NCBI GenBank assembly: GCA_024509875.1 | Contig: JAMPIV010004252.1 | Coordinates: 1-64,000, forward strand | DNA: 64,000 bases | Reading direction: 5' to 3' | Source: Oreohelix idahoensis | Lineage: Eukaryota; Mollusca; Gastropoda; Stylommatophora; Oreohelicidae | Part shown: positions 46,835 through 56,955 of the stretch, piece after piece | Layout: every line of letters begins with the position of its first letter | Numbering within the stretch: the stretch's first letter is position 1 | The notes under the pieces: model-generated | What the model was told of the DNA's origin: nothing | Databases searched by the model: none | The model's input: the letters and a program-made list of their open reading frames with translations, nothing else | Made by a program: the position numbers and the translations under genes

Positions 46835-47960
46835 AGAACTGATAATTTAAACTGCAAGCGTAGCTTGTCTTATAGTTTAACACTTCCCGTGGAATAAGTT
46901 ATATTTAAAAATCAAACATCCTGAAACTACGCATTCCATCAATACTCAAGATGTAGCAGTCATTTATAAGTTGGTTTAAAATATATTCTCTCGTCTGATT
47001 ATTTAGCAGTTAAATTAAATTCATTATAGCTACATGATGTATAAGCTAGAAATTATAATTTATTCTGCTTTCCACTGTAACTCATCAGCTAGAGAATACA
47101 ACAGACGTATAAATATTCACTCTGCACAAAAGAAACTAGTGAAATATAAAATAAGCGATTATCACTTTATCACTTTACAAAATACTAGATATAATATAAT
47201 ATTTACCTCAACACAGAACTACTAAGAACTTAAACCACTACGATCATACTAAATGACATCTCTATTAACAGAGATTCTAGAAATCGAACGAAGGCTTGTT
47301 CTAGTCTTGACTGTGAGGTTACTGAGTGAAAATGAAATCTAACTCCCTCCAGTATATATGAAACACCAGACTAAGATCTACGCTATTCCATAAACTACGC
47401 AATAGCCTCCCCTTCTCTTAACACCTCCTGCCTGTCTTCGCACCTCACGCCAAAATGACCATTCTGAGCGAATGCGTGATGGCGCCTTCTCCACCCTGAC
47501 ACTGAGAATCTACCGAGGAAACTACGTGTCAGATGCAAAATACCAGACAATTGTCTGGAAGTGCGCCAGGGAGATGTCGGGATTCACGCCTCACCTCAGC
47601 GCTCACCGAGAAACTACGTTTTGACAAGTGAGAATGCAGACGAATGTCGGCCCTATGTCTGAGATAGCCAAAATATTCACAGTTATTTCGTCAATCTGCT
47701 GCGATTTGCCGAATGCATTCTCACGCCAAATCGTCTGGTGCGAGGGACTGACACGTTACGTAAGAAGTTACTGACTTAATCCGCAATGAAATGCGTTTCT
47801 AAATGAGAAACGAAACTGGCGAAAGTAAGAATGGGATAAAAATATTTTTCGCAAACGAATGAATGCGAAAAAAATACAGGAAAAAGGTAAAGAGTGATAA
47901 TAAAATAGAGGACATGGGTGAAAGAAAAAGAAGAGGATATAGGCAATTTATAGATCATAA
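46835..47960. other. No gene recognised
   Basis: AT-rich; no motif, repeat or RNA gene seen. Confidence 0.4.
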
Positions 47961-47968
47961 ATGTCTAC

Positions 47969-48325
47969 GTGACATCCTTTCCTAAGGCTACGTACACCAT
48001 CACTAGTAGCTTCACGTGTGAATCGCGCAATGTCATTTATACGATCATATGTAAACGTTGCTGCAAAACCTATATTGGCCAAACAGGCAAACGACTTGGG
48101 GACAGATTCAGCCAACACTTAAATGACATCGCTCAGCAAAAGTCCACACCAGTTGCCATACACTTCAATGGTCCTGACCACCATGGTCCCATCGACATCC
48201 AGGTCACAGCGATCCGATCCTGCTCCTCTGACACTGCCAGCCGAGAACAGCTTGAGAACCGTCTTATCCACCGCATGGGGTGTCTAAAACCAGCCGGTCT
48301 CAACACTTTCCACACCTTTGTCTGA
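47969..48325 (+). pseudogene. Penelope-like element GIY-YIG endonuclease fragment
   Basis: The frame reads NVIYTIICKRCCKTYIGQTG (paired motif IYTI...TYIG as in GIY-YIG), then RLGDRFSQHLNDI, then EQLENRLIHRMGCLKPAGLN and a stop. This is the C-terminal nuclease of Penelope-like retroelements, which carry an RT upstream; no RT is found upstream here, so the copy is 5'-truncated. The nuclease domain itself appears undamaged. The 3' untranslated part runs to about 48800. Confidence 0.82.
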
Positions 48326-48708
48326 GGTCACCCTTTCATCTCTTGCTCTATTTTGACTCTTTCCACTCTTATCCTATTTTTATGCCATCCTCCCTTATAT
48401 GTATGAATATACACTGTTTCCAATTTGTCTTGATTTTTTATTTCATTTTTATTTATCTCCCACTCATTCTGTCCTCTTCTATTTCTAGTCCCCACTTTTA
48501 TTACGTTTGGGTAGTTTATTGTTCGGTTTCGTTTTTTAGTTTTTAGTTTCTTAGTATGTATTGTGTACATCCGGCGGCAGAAGTCACTTCCTGCTCAGCC
48601 ACGCGCCCATCAGGTGGACAGCGAATATTGATAGGATTTCGATGTCTTGCCTTCAGGGAAGTACCTAGTTCTTATGTGTCCTATCTAGCCTTCACTTTCT
48701 TTCCTTTC

Positions 48709-48733
48709 CTGACGAAGGCCTTGTGGCCGTAAC
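48709..48733 (+). ncRNA. Degenerate hammerhead-ribozyme-like core in Penelope 3' region
   Basis: CTGACGA, then GGCC-TTGT-GGCC able to form stem II, then GTAAC where an active hammerhead has GAAAC. Penelope-like elements are known to carry minimal hammerhead motifs. The changed core base suggests an inactive version. The cleavage site and stems I/III were not established. Confidence 0.4.
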
Positions 48734-48810
48734 GTAGACTATTGTCTTTGTCTCTTGTCCTCGTAAGACGAATCACCTTTTTTCAATTTTTTTTTCAAAC
48801 CCATCCATTC

Positions 48811-49047
48811 CACCCACATTCACGACCTTGACCTTGTATTAGTCGCCTTCAACGAAATGTCTGTATGTGTAGTGATCATATTCTTTCTTTGCTTCTTCAA
48901 AGACATCCGGGAACTTTACGTCATATGACCTAGATTATTGATTATAAATGTGGAGACCACACAAGACATGTGATTATACAGGGTCATTGTAAAGTCACTT
49001 GTTATTTTTAATTTGTTAGTTCTTCCTGTTATACAATTACTTTATAT
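48811..49047 (+). repeat. Repeat R1, copy 2, middle part
   Basis: Matches 16388-16624, from CACATTCACGACCTTGACC to ATTACTTTATAT, where the complete LINE is inserted. R1 resumes at 53110. Confidence 0.85.
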
Positions 49048-49086
49048 TTTTTCTTCTTCTTCTTTCGTTCGCTTGAAATATATTGT

Positions 49087-49422
49087 CTATATCTGCAATG
49101 TTGTTTCTTGTATAAACTTCACTGTCTTTTGTAGTTCATACAGGGGTCCATATAGTTTTGCTTCCAGTGTTGTTTCTCTGGGCCAGTGGGTTTGCCTCAA
49201 TATATCATATTCGGGGCAATCTTGCAGTACGTGCTCCGCTGTCTGGGGTGCCTGTCCACATGTACACATGGCTGAATTGCCAATCTTGAATTTTGTATAC
49301 ATGTGGCTGCGGAGGCGGTTGTGTCCTGTTCTGAGGCGCAGAATGACTATTTGTTCTGATCTGTTCATAGCTTGGTAGTCATCCTGCGTTGATGTTGGTG
49401 GCTTTCTGATAGATTTGATCAT
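49087..49422 (-). CDS. C-terminal zinc-finger-like tail of the same LINE, shifted frame
   Basis: 111 codons: ILRLRTGHNRLRSHMYTK, then CTCGQAPQTAEHVLQDCPEY, a C-x-C-x8-H-x4-C pattern that normally follows RNase H in such LINEs. Its ATG overlaps the stop of the main ORF (ATGA at 49419-49422) in an A-rich stretch. One extra base there would fuse both, so a recent one-base deletion is the simplest reading; reinitiation is an alternative. Confidence 0.8.
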   Translation of the reverse strand: MIKSIRKPPTSTQDDYQAMNRSEQIVILRLRTGHNRLRSHMYTKFKIGNSAMCTCGQAPQTAEHVLQDCPEYDILRQTHWPRETTLEAKLYGPLYELQKTVKFIQETTLQI

Positions 49423-52400
49423 CTTTTCTTTTGATGGTACGTTACTGGTACATCCGGTTGTTCGTCTGCAGCACCTTCTTTAGCCAGTCCGTCTGCTCTC
49501 TCGTTTCCTGGTATTCCACAATGAGACGGTATCCACTGCATGGCGACCCTGCGCTGGTTGCACAGTTCAGAAAGTAGGGCCTGTATAACTGGCAATTTTC
49601 TGGACTGAAGTGCTTGGAGTGCTGATCTTGCATCTGTCAGGAATACTACAGGCTGTGGACCGAGATTGGTGTTCAGTAGTTTCTCAGTTGCCACCTTGAT
49701 TGCCTGGACTTCTGCATCATAGTTGTTACAGAATTTCCCCGTTGGTACTCTGACCGTATCCCTAGTGTTGTTTGGGTATTCTATGTACACTCCTGCTCCT
49801 CCATTCTTTACTGCATTCTGTGCTGACCCATCCGTGTATACTCGGACCCAGAGGTCCTGTGGGTATTTATCATCCAGGAAACTGAGAGTGACTGTCCTAC
49901 GTTGCACGCTGTTCTGTTCATCCCTGTCGAATATTCCTTTCACTTTTGTGTGGATGTGTACTGGTAGTCCATGCTCCTCTCTCCAAGGGGTTTGTTCTGG
50001 CACAGACTTTAGAGGGCTGTTAACTTCAGGCAGGTCTGAGGTTTGTCTACGAAATCGTTTGGCCTGGTGGATAAAGCTGCTTCTTTTCAGTCGCCCCATT
50101 GCTAGGTTTTGGAATCTGTCCTTCATTGGATGGCTCGGCATACAGAGGAACTTTTCTGCCTGTGTTAGCACTTTCGTGTCTCTGCGTTCTCTCAGTGCTT
50201 GTATCCTCCCCATTTTCTCCATCTCCACTATAGGCGTTGATTTCATTGCCCCCGTGATGACCCTAAGCGCCTGGTTTTGCACCTTATCTAGCTCTTGTAA
50301 TGTGGTGTTTGATGCTGGACACCACGCAGCTGACCCATATTCCAGGTGTGGTCGTATGCCCTGCTGGTAAACTTTACTAAGTATTTTCCCGCTGGCTCCC
50401 CATGTGGTTCCACTTAGTTTTCTCAGGATGGCTAGCTTCCTCCTGGCCTTTGTTGCTGCCTTGTTGATGTGCTGCTTCCATGTCAGCCTATCATCGAATG
50501 TAACTCCGAGATAGGTGGGTTGTTTATCTTCTCTCAGGAGCTCTTTGTTTATCTTGATGACACCAGCTTTTTGTTTGGGAGAGAGGGTGAAGAGCGTAGT
50601 GCTGCACTTGTCTGTGTTGATGCTGACACACCATCTATTTGCCCATGAGGTTAAGGCATCTATAGCTCTTTGTAGCAGTTTGGTGGCCACTGTTGCATGC
50701 TCATCTGTGCACCATATTACCAGGTCATCAGCGTACATTGCCACTTTCATTCCATGTGGTAGTTCAGCAACCAGGTCATTGATGTAGACTAGGAAAAGTG
50801 TGGGGGACAGAACCCCTCCCTGAGGGACGCCATGACGCAGTAGAATTTTCTTACTCTTGAGGCCATCTAGTTGTACTCGGGCTCTTCTGTTATGCAAGTA
50901 TGCTTTCACCCATTTGTACATCTTACCATTCACTCTACAATTTCTCAGTTTCTTCAGAAGCCCTTCTTTCCAAACCTTGTCAAATGCTTTTCTTAGATCT
51001 ATCCATGCTGCTAGTACCAGTTTCTTATCTTGGAACGCATCCTCAATCTCTTGGGAAAGGTAAGTTGCCTGATCTTCGGTGGAATAACACTGCCTAAAGC
51101 CCGCCTGCTGTGGTACAAGAAGGTTTTCACTTTCAAGGTACCACTGTAGCCTGAGGTTGATGATACGTTCCATTGTTTTGCAGAGGCAGCTTGTAAGGCT
51201 GATTGGTCTGTAGCTGGAGGCAGTGGAACTGTCTTTTCCTGGTTTTAGGAGTGGTATCATGATTGCTTCCCTCCAGGTCTGTGGAACTCTGCCTGAGTTC
51301 CAACAGATATTGAAGATCTGCAGCAGCTTTGTTTTTGCTGCGGTTCCCAAGTTCTTAATCATTTCATTGGACACTCCATCAACTCCTGGCGACTTTCTCA
51401 TTTTCAATTTGGATATTGCAAGCTCCAGTTCTCTGAATGTGATTGGTGCCTCCATAACTTCAGGTATGGTTCCATCTCGTCCTGCGTGTTGTTTCTCACG
51501 AGTCTCCTGTTGCTTCTCTGGGCTAACTTCGATGTTGTTGTCTTTAGCAAAGGAGTCTGCAAAGTGATCAGCTGCCTGTTTTCCCATGAGGATGTTTCCA
51601 TCTTTGTACAGAGCAATCCTTGAGTTTCTCTCTGTACCTTCATCGTTAAGTTGCTTTACCAGCTTCCACAGTTTCCTCGTATCTCTTTCAAAGTTCAAGG
51701 ACTCTGTTTTCTCCTTCCAGCTTCTTCGCCTGGCCTGCAACTTGGCCCTTTGAAATTTGGCCTTAGCTTGCTGGTAGTTATTGTGGTGTTCTTGGCATGG
51801 ACTGGTCTCTGCCTGCTTTCGAGATGTTTCCACGTCGTTGTGCAGCTGCTCTAGTTCACTATTCCAATATGGTTTGTAGTGCTTACGAGCCCCTCTAGGT
51901 ATTGTTTCACGAGCAGCCTGTAATATGCATCTGCTGAATTCATCAACTAGCTTATTGATGTCTTTGTCTACAGTCAGATCTCTAGCCAGTATACTAGTAC
52001 GGTGCTGGTACATTGTCCAGTCTGCCTTCTTGTAGTTCCACCTAGAGAGAGTGCTGCTCTCCTTGACAAGTTCATTTTCCACAATTAGGAAGACTGGCCG
52101 GTGGTCGCTGCCTCCAAGTTGTTTCCCTACAACGCGTGTGGTGTTCCACTCCAAGCTGGGTGAGTGGAATGCCAGGTCTGGTGTAGAGGTGGTGTGCCAT
52201 GATCTCGAGTAGAAGGTTGGTGGGTCGATTGGCTGGTTAATCAGGATAAGCCCATTGTCATCCTGCCAGTTTTCAAGCTCCTCACCTCTCCTGTCCATGT
52301 GATCATAGCCCCAGCTCTGTGAGTGGCTGTTGAAGTCTCCGCATACAATCAGTCTTTCTTTTGCTGGGATTGTATCTAGTGCCAGTGGGCGGTCGCTCGG

Positions 52401-52934
52401 ACAGTAGTAGTTGAGCAGGTGGAATTCTGAACTTTCTGTCCTGAGATGAAGCATCTGGTATTCCGCCCCCTCCATATATGTTTCAAGCTGACATGCACTG
52501 ATGTTATTCCTCACGAGTGTCAGTATTCCACCTTTTCGCCTGTCTATTCGGTCAGATCGGTAGCACTGGTAGCCTCTGATTTTGAAGGCTATGTCTTTGT
52601 TGAGGTGGGTTTCTTGCAAGCAACATACATTTACTTGCTCTTCATTCAAGATATTTTCGAGCTCTAATTTTTTGCTGTAGCCGTCTTTTTTACTATTGAC
52701 GCCTTCAGCATTCCAGTGCATTATTTTAAATGGTCTTTTCTTTGCTTGGCCAGTAGCTCTATTCTCATGCCTCCTGGCTCCCCGGGGCAATTGAGAAGGA
52801 CCCCCAGTAGTAGGGGTTGGGCCCTTCCGAGGCAGAGGGCCCGGCACTGCGCCTGCCTGGGTGTCCGTCACAGGGCGAGTGCCATAACGTTTTGCAGATA
52901 TAGGCATACTTCCCATAGCGCTAATGCGTGGCAT
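49419..52934 (-). CDS. LINE polyprotein: AP endonuclease, reverse transcriptase, RNase H
   Basis: 1171 codons. After a basic/proline-rich N-terminus (1-68) the endonuclease shows IMHWNAEGVNSKKDG, CLQETHLN, VCGDFNSHSQSWG (about 190) and GGSDHRPVF. RT blocks: KSPGVDGVSNEMIK, YRPISLTSCLCKTMERI, AWIDLRKAFDKVW, RHGVPQGGVLSPTLF and YADDLVIW (about 731). RNase H: VYTDGSAQNAVKNGG (about 1030), a DAEVQAIK glutamate segment, FLTDARSAL and IPSHCGIPGNERADGLA. All catalytic residues seem intact. An RNase H in a single-ORF LINE points to the Ingi/I group, though Jockey-like relatives are possible. It ends in an ATGA overlap with the next frame. Confidence 0.92.
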   Translation of the reverse strand: MPRISAMGSMPISAKRYGTRPVTDTQAGAVPGPLPRKGPTPTTGGPSQLPRGARRHENRATGQAKKRPFKIMHWNAEGVNSKKDGYSKKLELENILNEEQVNVCCLQETHLNKDIAFKIRGYQCYRSDRIDRRKGGILTLVRNNISACQLETYMEGAEYQMLHLRTESSEFHLLNYYCPSDRPLALDTIPAKERLIVCGDFNSHSQSWGYDHMDRRGEELENWQDDNGLILINQPIDPPTFYSRSWHTTSTPDLAFHSPSLEWNTTRVVGKQLGGSDHRPVFLIVENELVKESSTLSRWNYKKADWTMYQHRTSILARDLTVDKDINKLVDEFSRCILQAARETIPRGARKHYKPYWNSELEQLHNDVETSRKQAETSPCQEHHNNYQQAKAKFQRAKLQARRRSWKEKTESLNFERDTRKLWKLVKQLNDEGTERNSRIALYKDGNILMGKQAADHFADSFAKDNNIEVSPEKQQETREKQHAGRDGTIPEVMEAPITFRELELAISKLKMRKSPGVDGVSNEMIKNLGTAAKTKLLQIFNICWNSGRVPQTWREAIMIPLLKPGKDSSTASSYRPISLTSCLCKTMERIINLRLQWYLESENLLVPQQAGFRQCYSTEDQATYLSQEIEDAFQDKKLVLAAWIDLRKAFDKVWKEGLLKKLRNCRVNGKMYKWVKAYLHNRRARVQLDGLKSKKILLRHGVPQGGVLSPTLFLVYINDLVAELPHGMKVAMYADDLVIWCTDEHATVATKLLQRAIDALTSWANRWCVSINTDKCSTTLFTLSPKQKAGVIKINKELLREDKQPTYLGVTFDDRLTWKQHINKAATKARRKLAILRKLSGTTWGASGKILSKVYQQGIRPHLEYGSAAWCPASNTTLQELDKVQNQALRVITGAMKSTPIVEMEKMGRIQALRERRDTKVLTQAEKFLCMPSHPMKDRFQNLAMGRLKRSSFIHQAKRFRRQTSDLPEVNSPLKSVPEQTPWREEHGLPVHIHTKVKGIFDRDEQNSVQRRTVTLSFLDDKYPQDLWVRVYTDGSAQNAVKNGGAGVYIEYPNNTRDTVRVPTGKFCNNYDAEVQAIKVATEKLLNTNLGPQPVVFLTDARSALQALQSRKLPVIQALLSELCNQRRVAMQWIPSHCGIPGNERADGLAKEGAADEQPDVPVTYHQKKR

Positions 52935-54139
52935 CCTGATTGCTGTGGTGCGCCTCTTGGCTGGTTGCCTCCGTCTTCAGCACCTTGACTTGCTAGGGCA
53001 GACTGTGGTCTTGCTCGAGTCTAGGAGGGCCTGGCCAGTCTTGGTTTTTCAGCCGCTGATGGCTGTACTTGAGCCCCATCTCCACGTCAAGGAGCTGGCC
53101 TTGATGGGGATTACTTTATATGAAACAAACGTTACCATACAGCGACTTACCTGTTATTTTATGACATAAAATGATGTGTCACGTTAACACAAGGGGAGAT
53201 CACGTGACATCGTGGCGGGCAATAATATTTACTCTCTCTTGTAAGGTTGAGTTTATTGGTCATTTTAGAATATTGTTTCTTTTGTTTTGTTTCTGGGAAT
53301 ATAAAATACAACTTATGTGTCAAATGGCCGTTCTTGCTTCCTTGTTGTGACACGTGGTATAGGAAAGTCCAATAGATACACGTGCTGATAATACAATTTA
53401 AAAAATAAGACTTATCAGTCACTCTGTAGAAATATTATATCCCATACTGTGATCACGTTATCGTCCTTGACATTTTAAGGCAGCGGGCCCACTTGGGTCA
53501 TGGCTCTTATGTGGCAATACTTCTCTTAACGACTCGGCCACCGCTTTGAAGTGAGCTCACTAAAATGGTTATTTCCACCTGATGTTGTAAGAGTCTCTGT
53601 TCGCATAAACTTTGGGGGCATCCCCACTTGCTGCGATAGACATCTCCGTGCTCCCAGATTACTGGACATATCTCTTCATGTCTCTTTTGCACACATGTTT
53701 CAAACTTCAGATGTGGTTGCCTTTTTTTATTGGGGGAAAGGAGGGGGGGGGGGGAGGGGGGGGGGGAAAGGGAGGCAGAACGCAAGATTGGTTCAATATT
53801 AAGTTTAATCCAGCTGAGAGATATTTAGCCCTTTTTGTATCACATATACACTTTTTTATTATGGCAGTCACAGAAATCTTTGTTAGTTAACTCCCTTGGA
53901 GTACTTGGTTGGTTACATATACCAACTCGGCAAGTATCGATTCTATACGCATTAGAGAAAAAGAAAAAAAAAAGGGGGGGGGGATGTTATGGGGTACAAA
54001 AAATCAGTACCCACATATACAACAAGCATGTAAAGTCACTGACTTTAAACCAAACTTTCTGTATTCGCTACACAACCAGACATCGACGTTGGGAACTCTT
54101 ATCAATTTTCCACTACCATCGCATTGCTATTTCCCTCAT

Positions 54140-55421
54140 CGACCTTTACAAAGCATTTGACACAACTGACCACTCGTTGCTGATACAAAAGCTTGCGGTG
54201 TACAAATTTCATCCACAAGTGATCACATTAATAAAATCATTCCTTGAAAACAGAACACAACGAGTTTTATACAATAAATTATTGAAATAACTGAAACAGA
54301 ATTGTCGTTAAATGTGTGTACAAGATTTCATGTATGATTTAGAGAGCTCATTATTGAATAATGTGCTCTCTAAATCATACACCACTACAATGGGTGTCCC
54401 GCAGGGCTCGATACTAGGACCCTTACTCTTCAGCATCTTCATCAATGACCTACCCTTGTCATTGCCACAAGACGATTGTCTTATGTTTGCTGATGATACC
54501 ACAGTAACAGTAGCTGGCACAGACATGAACACTGTTCAGTCTCTTTTACAGCATCACCTGGACATTGTACAAGATTGGTGCACTATTAATAGTATGTACA
54601 TTAATAAAAACAAAACTCAATCTTTGATTATCTCAACCCGCCAAAAGATTCTGCACTGTCAACCAAATACGTTATCTTTATCTCTAGACGGAGAACGTAT
54701 TAAGCAAGTTACGGACCACAGCCTGTTGGGTGTGGTCATCGACCAGTCTCTAAGCTGGAAGTCACATGTCTTTTTCATCGCAAACAAGATCTCACAAAAA
54801 TTGTTTCAACTCTCAAAAATCAAACATTTTTTATGTCCGCACTCTAGACTTATATTCTATTATGCACATATTCAAAGTCACCTTTCTTATTGCTCAAATG
54901 TCTGGAGTCGCTGTGGCTTGTCGTTTTTGAAACGCCTAGAATCCCTACATAAAAGGGCGCTACGACTTATTTGCCTGAATGATAACATTCCCAGTGCTCA
55001 GCTATTTTCACAGCTGAATGTTCATCCTCTTAAAAAATTCTTCTTCTTCCAAGATCTCCTATTTGTGCATCAAAACACGGCAGGACGCCTTCATACTTGC
55101 AAATGTTCTTTCGCTATAAATACTGCTCATATTTTATACGTGGCGACCTACTTTTGGACCTTGCAAAACCTCGAACTGACCTCTTCCGAAGTTGTTTTAG
55201 TTATGCAGGTGCTTTAGCATGGAATTCCCTACCCAAGTCTGTCAAAACTGATAATTACACCACATTCAAAAAACATCTGCATTCACATGTCATGAAATCT
55301 TGTACACACATCTAACGACAATTCTGTTTCAGTTATTTCAACGTTTCCACGAGCATTTAACTACCATTGTAATATTTTCATTTTAAATTGAATTTTTTAT
55401 ATTAAGTAGCTCTATTGCTTG

Positions 55422-55489
<68 letters not shown>

Positions 55490-55712
55490 CTCTCTCTCTC
55501 CCTCTCTCTATGTGCGTGAATGACTATGAGTAAATGTACTTGTGTGTGCTAAGTTTCTGATTGTGATGATAATATTAATTGATCCTGTCTGAAGTTGTTA
55601 ATATTTTAATTTTTAACACGCTGAAAATTGTATTGCAGGGCAGAAATGTAAAAAGGCAATTATGCCTATTTCTTTACCCTGGTGAAATAAAGATTTCGTT
55701 CGTTCGTTCGTT
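54140..55712 (+). pseudogene. CR1/L2-like LINE fragment inserted in R1, with internal foldback
   Basis: Reads IDLYKAFDTTDHSLLIQKL (from 54141), stops at 54289, then resumes from 54312: TTMGVPQGSILGPLLFSIFI, DCLMFADDTTVTVAGT (FADD near 54490), YINKNKTQSLIIS, and the CR1/L2-type end (SHLSYCSNVWSRCGLSFLKR, LHKRALRLICLND). A frame change near 55100 puts the end (ALAWNSLPKSVKTDNYTTFK) in another frame. A (CT)n and (TATC)n array is at 55428-55510. The 3' tail is (GTTC)n at about 55695-55712. The target duplication is at most TCAT. R1 copy 1 near 17985 is the empty site. A 5'-truncated copy. Confidence 0.85.
55428..55510. repeat. (CT)n with (TATC)n microsatellite
   Basis: Lies inside the 3' region of the CR1/L2-like LINE. 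Confidence 0.9.
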
Positions 55713-56435
55713 CATAATGAAACGCAATGATACATTTTATGCGTTTTATCTAAGGGACGTAATTTTTATTACAAGGGGAGTAATAGGAGCGGGAAAGCTA
55801 GTCATTACTTTAAAAACATTAAATAGTTAATTTATATAATTTTTTGTAACACTTTTGCAGGAAAGAAGTAAATTATAATATATTTTAAATTCCGAAGAGA
55901 ATATTTCTGCCTTTTGTCATTATTATAGAAATATGCAGTTATATTTTATATATTGGATAACTAAATGCACGCTAGTCTCAATACTCGTCAGCAAATATGT
56001 GTAACACGGGTTTCTCTTAATGAACAGGTAAAGTTAACTACATCAGTTTGTATTTTTGACCGGCACAAGGTGCTGCCTAAACTAAAGTTGAGACGATGTG
56101 GTTGACAAGTCCCTTTGTGGGCCAAAAATGACCATAAGTCCCTAATAAACTTTCTCCATCAAACATAACATGAGGTGAGAAGAGGAGCTTTCATTGCTTG
56201 AAAGACTTGAATGGTCATTAAAATACATCGCGTCCAACTCAAATTTAACAGTCTCTCAGCCTTCACATTAAGTCTCATTGTATGGTTCTGAAACATAGAG
56301 AACAACTGTTACGGGGTGTTTATATTATTTAATAAGTATTATCGCTACTCAGGCCAATGTCCATAGAAGGGCATGAAAGTGACCCCCGCACACACCTATC
56401 TCCACCAACGAATAATATCACCACGAAGGCCAGGT

Positions 56436-56933
56436 TGTTCGATTCAAATATACAGTTTTATTAACATAACGATGCTCCTCAAATCTCTTCAGTAAAGCCA
56501 TACAATACATTGGCTAAATATGGAAATGCAGTCCTCAGTAAACTTCCATGTCGTCTGTCACTACAACACTGTCTTCGACAGGTTTCTCATAAATATATTT
56601 GTACTCACTTTCCTGACATCCATACGAATTCCTATCATAAATAAACTAGCCATCACACGGAAATGTATGGATGAGGTACTGGTCGAACATTGTAGGAATC
56701 GAGAATGCAGTATAATAACTCTCAGGAGCTTATAACACACACGTCCACCTGCCTTGAAGAACACACCATTAGATCGATGACTTCATCAAACGGCAACTCT
56801 AGGCGTCTGCTACACGGCTAAAAGGCAATGACGTACCTCCTGTAACCAAGGGTCACCGGTCATAAAAAAAAATAAGACCACTTGTCGAACCGTCTTAATA
56901 TCGACAGACATGTTATGAATTTTAATCATAACA
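56436..56933 (-). repeat. LTR of a second integrase-first LTR element (3' LTR)
   Basis: On the minus strand it starts TGTTATGATTAAAATTC and ends ...TTTGAATCGAACA, 498 bp. Directly upstream on that strand is a purine tract with a long G run (56934-56955 on plus as TTTCCTCTCCCCCC...), the polypurine tract. The partner 5' LTR should lie beyond 64000. Confidence 0.65.
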
Positions 56934-56955
56934 TTTCCTCTCCCCCCCCCCCCAA
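56934..56955 (-). other. Polypurine tract of the minus-strand LTR element
   Basis: On the minus strand a run of about a dozen G followed by AGAGGAAA, directly before the TG of the LTR. Confidence 0.6.

Larger units (their letters stand above)
49048..53109 (-). mobile_element. Complete 4.06-kb LINE (Ingi/I-like) with 12-bp target duplication
   Basis: Flanked by ATTACTTTATAT at 49036-49047 and 53110-53121. The uninterrupted site is present once in R1 copy 1 (16613-16624). The 3' end carries a GAA-rich tail with terminal A run; the 5' end on the minus strand is CCCCATCAAGGCCAGCTCC. About 175 bases precede the single long ORF. No separate ORF1 is present. Confidence 0.9.
53110..56435 (+). repeat. 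Repeat R1, copy 2, right part (with LINE insertion)
   Basis: Matches 16613-18706 after removal of the SINE from copy 1 and of 54140-55712 from this copy. It includes long G runs at about 53735-53768. It ends ...CACGAAGGCCAGGT where an LTR begins at 56436. Confidence 0.85.

Noticed and set aside
49723..50370. 215-codon plus-strand frame
   Set aside because: Antisense shadow of the intact LINE ORF at 49419-52934.
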